This document shows positions 46,590-53,463 of a stretch of 53,463 nt of DNA, piece by piece. Every line of letters begins with the position of its first letter. The stretch's first letter is position 1. Origin of the DNA: an uncultured Saprospiraceae bacterium (GTDB taxonomy: Bacteria; Bacteroidota; Bacteroidia; Chitinophagales; Saprospiraceae). Both the position numbers and the translations under genes were made by a program. A model generated the notes under the pieces. That model was not told where the DNA came from and did not search any database. It saw only the letters and a list, made by a program, of their open reading frames with translations. Location: the NCBI GenBank assembly GCA_938001865.1, contig CALLAW010000105.1, positions 1-53,463 on the forward strand. The letters are read 5' to 3'.

Positions 46590-47369
46590 TTACTCTCCTT
46601 TGAACTCTGCTTTTCGTTTCTCCACGAAGGCACTTACTCCTTCTTGGAAGTCTTGTGTCTGCATCAATTCTGCGAACGCATCGAGTTCGACTTCATAGCC
46701 ATTTTTGGTCTGATCAAAGCAAGCATTGACTGTACTGATAATATGCTTGATGGCTAGAGGTCCTTTTGTCCCTATTTTTTTGAGTATTTCTGTTGATTTG
46801 GCTACGACCTCACCAACTGGGACGAGATGATTACAGATACCTAGCTCTACTGTCCGGACGGCTGGAAGCATATCAGTAGTCATCATGAGTTCCATGGCTC
46901 TAGCTTTGCCGATGAGTTGTGACATCCGCTGAGTCCCTCCATAGCCTGGTACTAGTCCTAGATTGACCTCTGGGAATGACATCTTCCCATTGTCAGCGAT
47001 GACCCGCATGTGGCAAGCGAGTGCTAGTTCGCATCCTCCTCCTAGTGCAAATCCATGTATGGCGGCGATTACTGGCTTATGCCAATTCTCTATGGCATCA
47101 AACATCCGATGTCCAGTCCTGAGGAAGTCTTTAGCAGTATCTGCTACATCCATAAACTCTTTGATATCTGCTCCTGCGGCAAATGCCTTCTCCCCTGATC
47201 CTGTGATGATGACTCCTATGAGGTCTGTGTATTGCTGATATCCCTCTGTGAAGAAATGGTAGAGCTCAGAGATCATCGCAGTGTTGACGGCATTGAGAGC
47301 TTTGGGTCTATCGAGGGTGATGAGGACGATCCCATCTGTATTGGTAGTGTGGATACTTGTGTACTTCAT
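46590..47369 (-). CDS. Enoyl-CoA hydratase/isomerase (crotonase) family protein
   Basis: The 259 residues match a short crotonase: the first oxyanion-hole segment AFAAGADIKEFMD, then HGFALGGGCELALACHMRV, and FPEVNLGLVPGYGGTQRMSQL with LIGKARAMELMMT. It probably hydrates enoyl-CoA intermediates of fatty acid or amino acid breakdown; specificity is not clear from sequence. It follows the DUF4290 gene by 72 bases on the same strand, so it may be at the end of the glmS cluster. Its C-end FVEKRKAEFKGE is typical. Confidence 0.92.
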   Translation of the reverse strand: MKYTSIHTTNTDGIVLITLDRPKALNAVNTAMISELYHFFTEGYQQYTDLIGVIITGSGEKAFAAGADIKEFMDVADTAKDFLRTGHRMFDAIENWHKPVIAAIHGFALGGGCELALACHMRVIADNGKMSFPEVNLGLVPGYGGTQRMSQLIGKARAMELMMTTDMLPAVRTVELGICNHLVPVGEVVAKSTEILKKIGTKGPLAIKHIISTVNACFDQTKNGYEVELDAFAELMQTQDFQEGVSAFVEKRKAEFKGE

Positions 47370-47441
47370 CGGGAGTGCTAGATTGCAGTGTTATGAGGCT
47401 TACTGATTGGAGTCTTGGCGGTGAGTTATACGTCTAGTAGA

Positions 47442-48113
47442 TTAGTATCTTCTAAAGTTTTTCTTCTTTTTGTGTTTAGACTTTGATTTTTTCTTGTAGT
47501 TATTAGATTTGCCTGTATGTCTTCTTTGTTTGACATTGGCCATGAGACCATCGAGTGAGACATCACTTGCTATTTTGAGTTTGCCTTCGGAGATTGCTTC
47601 TAGGTCTTCCATGATGATCTCATCACTTACGTAGTGCTCTTTGTTCCAGTTTTTGTAGGCCATTTTCATAAATGAGCCAATGATTTTGGTAAACTCTGTT
47701 TTCTTCTCTCCCTCTTCCATTTCTATGGCTTTTTTGATCAGATCCTTGATCTGGATGCCATAGTGCCTGTGGGTTCTATTCCTTGTAGGGTAATCTACTT
47801 TCTTAGGTTCGATCAAGACTTTGGTCGCTACTGGGATTTCGCCTGACGGAGGCATGACATCGATCTCATACTCTGCTAGTCTGAAGAAATGTTTCCAGAG
47901 TTTGTCTTGATAGTCACTCTTGGTATGTTGCTGAGGTACTATGAGAGACATCAGTTTGATGATTGCATCTGCAAATCTTTGCCGTTCTTCTTTGTCTTCA
48001 ATGCCTTTGCAGTGTTGTACAAGTTTCTGGATATTACGTCCATACTCTGCGATGATTAGAGGTTCTTTCTGGGAAGTGTACTCTATATTATTGTCTATAT
48101 TATTTGTATCCAT
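47442..48113 (-). CDS. DUF4290 protein
   Basis: The 223 residues carry the Bacteroidota-only DUF4290 domain (about 15-190): PLIIAEYGRNIQKLVQHCKG, FADAIIKLMSLIVPQ, KLWKHFFRLAEYEIDVMPPSGE and NRTHRHYGIQIKDLIKKAIE. The last 30 residues are very rich in Lys and Arg (KKKSKSKHKKKKNFRRY), suggesting RNA or ribosome contact; that is inference. It starts 23 bases after glmS and belongs to the same transcript. The function is unknown. Confidence 0.9.
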   Translation of the reverse strand: MDTNNIDNNIEYTSQKEPLIIAEYGRNIQKLVQHCKGIEDKEERQRFADAIIKLMSLIVPQQHTKSDYQDKLWKHFFRLAEYEIDVMPPSGEIPVATKVLIEPKKVDYPTRNRTHRHYGIQIKDLIKKAIEMEEGEKKTEFTKIIGSFMKMAYKNWNKEHYVSDEIIMEDLEAISEGKLKIASDVSLDGLMANVKQRRHTGKSNNYKKKSKSKHKKKKNFRRY

Positions 48114-48136
48114 AATTGGGTGTAAATGTATTGAAA

Positions 48137-49975
48137 TTATTCTACAGTAACCGACTTAGCCAAGTTTCTTGGTTGGTCGACGTGACATCCTCTCATGACA
48201 GCGATGTGATAAGAGAGTATCTGTAGTGGGATTACTGCAAGGAGTGGAGAGAGTGGTTCTGCGATATTTGGGATTTCGATGGAGAAGTCTGCCATCTCTT
48301 TGATCGTCTGATCACCTTCTGTAATGACTGCGATGACGATTCCTTTTCTTGCTTTGACTTCTTGGATGTTACTTATGATCTTCTCGTGTGCTGACTTATT
48401 GGTCGCGATGATCACTACAGGCATATACATATCTATGAGAGCTATGGGTCCGTGCTTCATCTCTGCTGCTGGATAACCTTCTGCGTGGATATAGGAGATT
48501 TCTTTGAGCTTAAGTGCTCCCTCCAATGCGATAGGGAAGTTGTATCCTCTCCCAAGATAGAGAGCATTGGATGCATTCCTCACCTCTCCTGCGATATATT
48601 TTATCTGGTCTGCCTTAGCGAGTATCTTACTGACGAGAGTAGGGACTGATTCCATCTCAGCGAGCAACTGTCGGTAGTAATCTTCACTGATTTTGCCTTT
48701 CTGATATCCGAGTATGATTGCCATGAGAGTGAGTACAGTCAACTGGCTCGTAAATGCCTTAGTAGATGCTACACCTATCTCAGGACCTGCATGTATATAG
48801 CTTCCTGAGTCTGTAGTACGAGCAATTGTCGATCCTACATTGTTTACTATGCCGTAGATAAATGCTCCCTTGCTCTTTGCTAATTTGACGGCTGCCAGTG
48901 TATCTGCTGTCTCACCAGATTGTGAGAGAGCGATGATGACGTCATCTGGAGAGATTATTGGATTGCGATATCTAAATTCTGATGCGTACTCCACTTCGGT
49001 AGGTATCCGAGCTAGGTCTTCGAAGAGGTACTCAGCGATCATTGCTGCATGCCATGATGTACCACAGGCTGTGAGTACGATCCGCTTAGCATTGAGGAAT
49101 CGATTCATATGGAGCTCCATACCACCTAGCTTACCCCATCCTTCTGCAGCATTGATTCTGCCTCTCATGGATTCGGCGATGGTGATTGGTTGTTGATAGA
49201 TCTCTTTGAGCATGAAGTGTTCGTAACCTCCTTTTTCGAGTTCTTCTATTTTGAGGTCGATTTGGAGGACTTTAGGCTTTTTTATTTCATTTTCGATTGT
49301 CCTTATTTCATAGCCTTCATTGAGGTCGATAGTAATGATCTCTTCATCCTTGAGATAGATTACTTTATCTGTGTACTTAACCATTGGAGATGCATCAGAT
49401 GCGAGGAAGTATTCTCCATCGCCGATCCCGAATACGAGTGGGCTTGACTTTTTAGCTCCGACTATTTTGTGAGGATTTTCTTTGTCGAGTATTACGATAG
49501 CATATGCTCCGACGACTTTTTGGAGAGCTCTTCTTGTTGCCTCCTCTAGACTGAGATTGTCTTCTTTCTTTACTTCTTCGATGAGGTGGATAAGGACTTC
49601 TGTATCTGTATCACTCTTGAATACGTGTCCAAGATTCTCAAGGGCTTGCTTGAGTGGAGCATAATTTTCTATGATACCGTTGTGTATGATTGACAAGTTA
49701 CCGTCTCCTGAGAGGTGGGGATGGGCATTGACATCATTGGGTACACCGTGTGTAGCCCATCTCGTATGACCTATACCTACATTGCCATGGAGAGGACCAT
49801 CAAGTATCACTGCTTCTAAGTCACTGACCTTTCCTTTGCACTTAAATGTTGCTAGATCGCCGTTGATTACTGAGATGCCAGCACTGTCATATCCTCTATA
49901 CTCTAGACGTTTGAGTCCTTCGATGATGATAGGATAAGCTTCTTTCTCTCCTACATATGCTACGATTCCACACAT
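48137..49975 (-). CDS. glmS: Glutamine--fructose-6-phosphate aminotransferase (isomerizing)
   Basis: This makes glucosamine 6-phosphate from fructose 6-phosphate and glutamine, the first step to UDP-GlcNAc. The 612 residues have the class II glutaminase domain with the nucleophile Cys2 (MCGIVAYVG), GHTRWATHG and the ammonia-channel region, followed by two SIS sugar isomerase domains (about 285-425 and 455-595) with ALSQSGETADT, GVASTKAFTSQ and the end PRNLAKSVTVE. The length is standard. The 219-base upstream gap shows no glmS ribozyme. DUF4270 lies upstream and DUF4290 downstream on the same strand. Confidence 0.97.
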   Translation of the reverse strand: MCGIVAYVGEKEAYPIIIEGLKRLEYRGYDSAGISVINGDLATFKCKGKVSDLEAVILDGPLHGNVGIGHTRWATHGVPNDVNAHPHLSGDGNLSIIHNGIIENYAPLKQALENLGHVFKSDTDTEVLIHLIEEVKKEDNLSLEEATRRALQKVVGAYAIVILDKENPHKIVGAKKSSPLVFGIGDGEYFLASDASPMVKYTDKVIYLKDEEIITIDLNEGYEIRTIENEIKKPKVLQIDLKIEELEKGGYEHFMLKEIYQQPITIAESMRGRINAAEGWGKLGGMELHMNRFLNAKRIVLTACGTSWHAAMIAEYLFEDLARIPTEVEYASEFRYRNPIISPDDVIIALSQSGETADTLAAVKLAKSKGAFIYGIVNNVGSTIARTTDSGSYIHAGPEIGVASTKAFTSQLTVLTLMAIILGYQKGKISEDYYRQLLAEMESVPTLVSKILAKADQIKYIAGEVRNASNALYLGRGYNFPIALEGALKLKEISYIHAEGYPAAEMKHGPIALIDMYMPVVIIATNKSAHEKIISNIQEVKARKGIVIAVITEGDQTIKEMADFSIEIPNIAEPLSPLLAVIPLQILSYHIAVMRGCHVDQPRNLAKSVTVE

Positions 49976-50112
49976 AATCTTTAACTATTGTTTTTTTATT
50001 TGAGTAGAGTAATTATCTCCTTCTACCGGTAATATTTTGTGAGCAGGTATTAACATTCCTTTGCTTCATGCGCATAGATCATCTATCGCAGAATATAAGT
50101 AAGGTCTACTTA

Positions 50113-50128
50113 TAAGCTCAGTTGGTAG
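50113..50128 (+). other. tRNA D-arm-like fragment
   Basis: TAAGCTCAGTTGGTAG, between the DUF4270 and glmS genes, is identical to the D-arm consensus of many bacterial tRNAs (AGCTCAGTTGGTAG). The pairing 3' half of the D stem (GAGC) is replaced by T residues, and no anticodon or acceptor arm can be folded. It looks like a fragment of a tRNA gene, or a chance match. Confidence 0.35.
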
Positions 50129-50194
50129 TTTTTTTCTTTGGTTCCAGATCGGAATATTGAGATTGTGTAGTCTCTTCTGAGTATTGACTCTTAA

Positions 50195-51556
50195 TTATGG
50201 AGTAGTTACGACTAAGTTGAGTTTGATTTCGTTATCGTCACCACTATTGCCATAGAGAGTTGATCTCCTAGGTGTCTCGACCTTACCTACAGGGATTAAC
50301 TCAATAATTGGTGTAGAAATTTCACCTGAGAGTATATTTTTTAAATGATTCGTCAATACGATCTTATAGACCATTACTTCTTCCCCATTTCTAAATATCG
50401 TTTGGAGTTGGCCATCGTACAAGATACTTGATGTTGCTGCATCAGTTGAGAGTTGTGCATCTATTACCCAAGTATCATTTCCTTCTTCGTTTTTGTATAT
50501 TGCTAATAACGACTCTATGGCTCCCTCTGTATCGGAGATCGTAGACTCGTCTACTGTGATTTCCAATTCGGCATAGTTAATCCCTTTATCAGCGAATTGC
50601 ATGATATCACTGAGATCTATCTGAGTATTGACACCATTCATCCCTTGGACGTATGATCGGCTATTGTCACCATTGAGAGCTAACTCTACCTCAGACCCTG
50701 CGTAATCATGTGTATAATTAGTGCTCTTAAATATCCCAAGACTGAAGTCATACTGATTCTTGACATTCATACTATCTGTGTAGAACATCGACATAATAGC
50801 ATTGGTGCTACTACTTGTAAAGTTAGCTAAGTTGAGTCCAATGAACCCTGGTTGGTCTCCTTCGGCAGTAAGAGCAAATCCTCTTGCTACTTGCTGTAGT
50901 GTACTGTCTGCGTTGACCACCATTGTATCCAAGAGTTCCATACCAAACTGATCGTCCAATCTTACTCTGATGTGTGGACGTGATGCGACTACACTGTCTA
51001 GTGCTGGACTATAGACAATTAGAGAGTCATAGTACCTCGGTACTATGTTGACATTCCCTATTGGAGATGCGTCGAAGTCAAATGATTGATTGGAAAATAT
51101 GGTGTCCATCCTCTCTGCAATCGTAGTACTTGACGATGGGAACTCATCCAAGCGGTAGACATTGATATTATAATTAGAGAGAGTATCTCCATATCTAGCA
51201 TCGACATCTAGGGGTAAGATCATTACGATCGAGTCAAATGTAGTCTTGTTAAAATCTGGAAGATTCCCTGTGCCTATCCCTGGTGTAATATACAAGTCAG
51301 AGGTAGCCGTACCGAAAGTCATATCTTCAAAAGTCCCAACAGGTAACTCAGAAAAATTTCTCAAGTTAAAACCATCGCTGGCAAATACAATAATGGGATC
51401 ATCCTCCACGGTAGTTACGGTTGGATTTACACTATTAGTAAACTCTATGGTGATGCTATCATCTTCGAGCAATTCTACGCCTAAGAGCTCAGGAGAGTTG
51501 CAACTCATCACTAATAAAAATGTCGCAATTGCAGATAAGGAAACGATATACTTCAT
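50195..51556 (-). CDS. DUF4270 lipoprotein
   Basis: The start at 51556 (MKYIVSLSAIATFLLVMSCN) gives a lipoprotein signal with Cys19. The 453-residue product has the DUF4270 pattern in the mature part: SPELLGVELLEDDSI, then beta-rich text with FSELPVGTFEDMTFGTATSDLYI, NKTTFDSIVMILPLD and IPVGKVETPRRSTLYG near the end. Members are Bacteroidota outer-membrane lipoproteins of unknown function, often between the short glycogen-synthase-like gene and glmS, as here. It starts 37 bases after the GT5-like gene on the same strand; a GTG at 51577 would add seven residues. Confidence 0.9.
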   Translation of the reverse strand: MKYIVSLSAIATFLLVMSCNSPELLGVELLEDDSITIEFTNSVNPTVTTVEDDPIIVFASDGFNLRNFSELPVGTFEDMTFGTATSDLYITPGIGTGNLPDFNKTTFDSIVMILPLDVDARYGDTLSNYNINVYRLDEFPSSSTTIAERMDTIFSNQSFDFDASPIGNVNIVPRYYDSLIVYSPALDSVVASRPHIRVRLDDQFGMELLDTMVVNADSTLQQVARGFALTAEGDQPGFIGLNLANFTSSSTNAIMSMFYTDSMNVKNQYDFSLGIFKSTNYTHDYAGSEVELALNGDNSRSYVQGMNGVNTQIDLSDIMQFADKGINYAELEITVDESTISDTEGAIESLLAIYKNEEGNDTWVIDAQLSTDAATSSILYDGQLQTIFRNGEEVMVYKIVLTNHLKNILSGEISTPIIELIPVGKVETPRRSTLYGNSGDDNEIKLNLVVTTP

Positions 51557-51593
51557 AAGATATGTAACGGATACCAATATTAGATACTTGGGT

Positions 51594-52412
51594 TTAAGCT
51601 TCTTCTTCGGTTACCAAAGATTTATAGAACTCTACATTTGCTGTGATATTCTCTTCTTCTGGAAGATAATCAAGTTTGGGCTTATCGAACTCATCAAACT
51701 TTGCTTCTTCATCATCGAGGAGTTTTTCACTTCCTTTAGTAATGGCATCAGCGTAGTGCATCCCTCCGAGTTGGAGTCTCACCTTGCCATCAACGAAGAA
51801 TGGGTCAAGCACTGCCTCTTCCTCGACTCCCATGATCGTGGCAATCTCTCTAAACTTGTCATTGAAGTGTCCCTCGAGAGTTGTTTGATATGGAGTAAAG
51901 ATACATGTTGCATTTTCAAAGATGGGCTCATCTTTATATACAGTCTTGAGGTAGACTGGGATCAAGCTGGTAAACCATCCGTGGCAGTGAATCAAGTCAG
52001 GTGCCCACCCAAACTTCTTTACAGTCTCAAATACCCCTTTGCAGAAAAAGACCATTCTCTCTTGATTGTCTTCAAAAGCAACATCATCATCATCATGGAA
52101 GTGATTCTTCCTGCTGAAGAACTCCTCATTGTCCAAGAAGTATACTTGCATCCGAGTACTTGGCAGACTCGCTACCTTTATGATGAGTGGGTAATCTTCG
52201 TCCTCTACAATTATATTGAGCCCAGAGAGTCTCACTACCTCGTGGAGTTTGTGTCTTCTTTCATTGATCGGTCCAAACTTGGGCATCAATATTCTGACAT
52301 CCATCGGGCCGTGACCTTTTTGCGGCAGATTTTTTACCTTCTCTGAGATTTCTCCTAAGGCTGTATAGGGATCCATTTCTTGCGTGACAAACAACACTCT
52401 TTTCTTACTCAT
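51594..52412 (-). CDS. Short glycogen/starch synthase-like protein (N-terminal GT5 domain only)
   Basis: The 272 residues resemble only the catalytic N-half of a GT5 glycogen synthase: MSKKRVLFVTQEMDPYTALG, RILMPKFGPINERRHKLHEV, LDNEEFF and PDLIHCHGWFTSLIPVYLK. The ADP-glucose-binding KTGGL motif is not seen (ALGEIS stands there), and the second Rossmann domain is missing, so it is unlikely to be a full synthase. The C-end is acidic. The same short form is common in Bacteroidota next to DUF4270. A -7 element and a 5'-hairpin lie upstream. A regulatory or structural role is inference. Confidence 0.82.
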   Translation of the reverse strand: MSKKRVLFVTQEMDPYTALGEISEKVKNLPQKGHGPMDVRILMPKFGPINERRHKLHEVVRLSGLNIIVEDEDYPLIIKVASLPSTRMQVYFLDNEEFFSRKNHFHDDDDVAFEDNQERMVFFCKGVFETVKKFGWAPDLIHCHGWFTSLIPVYLKTVYKDEPIFENATCIFTPYQTTLEGHFNDKFREIATIMGVEEEAVLDPFFVDGKVRLQLGGMHYADAITKGSEKLLDDEEAKFDEFDKPKLDYLPEEENITANVEFYKSLVTEEEA

Positions 52413-52443
52413 ACTGCAATCTTTAGTTTACGTAATCGGTCAT

Positions 52444-52458
52444 CCGAATTTTTTTCGG
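52444..52458 (-). promoter_or_regulatory. Hairpin at the 5' end of the GT5-like gene transcript
   Basis: CCGAA and TTCGG (52444-52448 and 52454-52458) pair around five bases. On the minus strand the stem begins five bases after the -7 element, that is, at the predicted transcription start. Confidence 0.4.
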
Positions 52459-52462
52459 AGTG

Positions 52463-52470
52463 CAAAGATA
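52463..52470 (-). promoter_or_regulatory. -7 promoter element of the GT5-like gene
   Basis: TATCTTTG on the minus strand followed by C matches TAnnTTTG. It lies 51 bases before the ATG at 52412. A -33 TTTG is not seen. Confidence 0.5.
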
Positions 52471-52931
52471 CAATAATTTCCTTAATCACCACCCATCAAC
52501 CTCTCTAAATACCTTGACTATCAACTACATATAGAATATTTGCCTAAGTGTTCTTGAGAATATTTCAACCTCCTTTACTTCTCTGAGATCAACTCTCTTC
52601 CTTGAACTGTCCACTAAGGTTTGCATTTTGTGAGTTATCTAATGTTTTCAATCTCTCATTGACCTCGTGGTTCTAAACTGAAGTGATAGCGTAGGTTTTG
52701 CTTTTTGTATGTGATTGTAAGTATAGTAAGTTGTTATTATCCTAGAGTACCTGAAATAAAAATAGTACCAACCTATCTGATTATCTCCTGTATCATGCCA
52801 TATAAAATGGGCTTATTGGATGGTGTACGGTAACAAGCAAGACTTTAAATATTAAAAAAAAAACGAATATATATTTTTTATATTAAAGAAAATCCTCATA
52901 TTTGTTCCAAGGTCGGAATAAATAAGAAACT

Positions 52932-53237
52932 ATGAAACAAATTAAGGTCGTATTAGACGTCCAGAAACTACATTACTCTGCTGAGTTAGCAAGGGCATTG
53001 GCTCACCCGTTGAGGCTAAAAATTCTAGAATTTTTAGATCAAAATCAAAACGTCAATGTGAACAAGATTTACAATACTCTCAATATCGAGCAATCTATCA
53101 CATCACAACACCTAAGAGTGTTGAGAACTGCTGGTGTAGTAGACTATGTGAAAGAAGGAAAGTATGCCAAGTATTACATTAAATATGATGTCGTCGAACG
53201 TGCCGAAAAGGCAGTTAACCGATTTTTAGGCAAGTAA
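52932..53237 (+). CDS. ArsR-type winged-helix transcriptional regulator
   Basis: The 101 residues form one winged HTH domain: LARALAHPLRLKILEFLDQN, IYNTLNIEQSITSQHLRVLR as the recognition helix region, and a wing AGVVDYVKEGKYAKYYIKYD. The metal-binding Cys pairs of ArsR/SmtB proteins are absent (no Cys at all), so it should sense something other than a heavy metal through Cys, or act without ligand. It is a short stand-alone gene behind a long AT-rich leader. No target operon is visible. Confidence 0.88.
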   Translation: MKQIKVVLDVQKLHYSAELARALAHPLRLKILEFLDQNQNVNVNKIYNTLNIEQSITSQHLRVLRTAGVVDYVKEGKYAKYYIKYDVVERAEKAVNRFLGK

Positions 53238-53343
53238 TTGTAACGTCCTCTCTTCTTCAGTTCCTATTCATTGATTTGATTCTTTCGAATGAGATGATAT
53301 CTGAGAAAATCTGCATTCTCAGCCATTATCTATCGATACTTGA

Positions 53344-53463
53344 TTACGTCATTATTGATCCCTCTATGGGTATCAAGATAGTATAACCCCTATTGACAAA
53401 AAACTGACGATCAAGCAAGGTCTTATCCTTTAGCATTACTGATATCAGAGCTATAAGCAATAC
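53344..53463 (-). CDS. Possible C-terminal end of a gene cut by the right edge
   Basis: A minus-strand frame is open from the window edge for 39 codons to a TAA at 53344-53346, ending with the text RGYTILIPIEGSIMT. Forty open codons are not rare by chance, and no family is recognised. Between it and the ArsR gene, 53238-53343 holds only a 7-bp hairpin (about 53300-53321). Confidence 0.2.
   Translation of the reverse strand, partial: VLLIALISVMLKDKTLLDRQFFVNRGYTILIPIEGSIMT

Larger units (their letters stand above)
52413..52931. other. 519-base intergenic region between divergent genes
   Basis: The left end holds the promoter and hairpin of the GT5-like gene. From about 52845 to 52905 the sequence is almost all A and T, with a run of ten A, a likely curved or easily melted tract before the ArsR gene. 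CATATTTG at about 52898-52905 misses the -7 consensus by one base. No ORF, RNA gene or clear ArsR-type operator was recognised in the middle. Confidence 0.4.

Noticed and set aside
49976-50194. glmS ribozyme in the leader of glmS
   Set aside because: The 219 bases lack the pseudoknot core and cleavage-site pattern, and the ribozyme is typical of Firmicutes, not Bacteroidota.

Overview
The window looks like chromosome from a member of the Bacteroidota, most likely a Saprospiria or Chitinophagia-like marine or sediment lineage. The placement below phylum is inference. The evidence for the phylum is: several proteins with C-terminal type IX secretion (T9SS) sorting domains; a PorU2-type C25 peptidase and GldH; the phylum-specific families DUF4270 and DUF4290 flanking glmS; RNase Y next to pheT; and -7 promoter elements of the TAnnTTTG type, with a complete TTTG-N19-TACTTTTG promoter in front of recA. 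Gene density is ordinary. Most genes are housekeeping; I see no prophage, intact insertion sequence, CRISPR array or complete tRNA/rRNA gene.

Layout, left to right. 1-8.8 kb (minus): start of a secreted protein cut by the window edge, rny, pheT, an ABC exporter half-transporter, and a 623-residue Cys/Met-metabolism-type PLP enzyme. 9.0-12.3 kb: a ligase-associated exonuclease and its ATP-dependent DNA ligase on the plus strand, separated by an opposite-strand membrane protein. 12.3-15.3 kb (minus): polyprenyl diphosphate synthase, recA, a small ORF and a DUF2147 protein. 15.7-28.8 kb: an envelope/secretion block made of a three-gene operon (lipoprotein, seven-repeat T9SS protein, cytochrome-like beta-propeller lipoprotein), a 733-residue T9SS cargo protein, an unknown exported protein and PorU2. 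29.1-36.5 kb: glycosyltransferase and rsmG (overlapping), an RNA-type methyltransferase, an MscS channel, a broken DUF262 gene, a thioredoxin-like protein, then grpE-dnaJ-gldH. 37-46.6 kb: an M36 metallopeptidase, rlmB, an uncharacterised conserved protein overlapping an M15 carboxypeptidase, mnmG and a SOUL protein. 46.6-53.5 kb: a minus-strand cluster (glycogen-synthase-like protein, DUF4270, glmS, DUF4290, enoyl-CoA hydratase), then an ArsR-type regulator behind a long AT-rich leader.

Functional threads: translation and RNA quality control (rny, pheT, rsmG, rlmB, mnmG); DNA repair (recA and the Lig/Exo pair); chaperones (grpE, dnaJ); cell-envelope and T9SS functions (PorU2, GldH, four exported proteins including M36, lipoproteins, M15); amino-sugar supply (glmS). 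No clearly new system was found. The items most worth a second look are the isolated Lig/Exo pair without its usual helicase and phosphoesterase, the oversized PLP enzyme, the cytochrome-like propeller operon, the overlapping unknown/M15 gene pair, decayed gene fragments at 33.5, 36.7 and 50.1 kb, and short hairpins placed at the predicted 5' ends of several transcripts.
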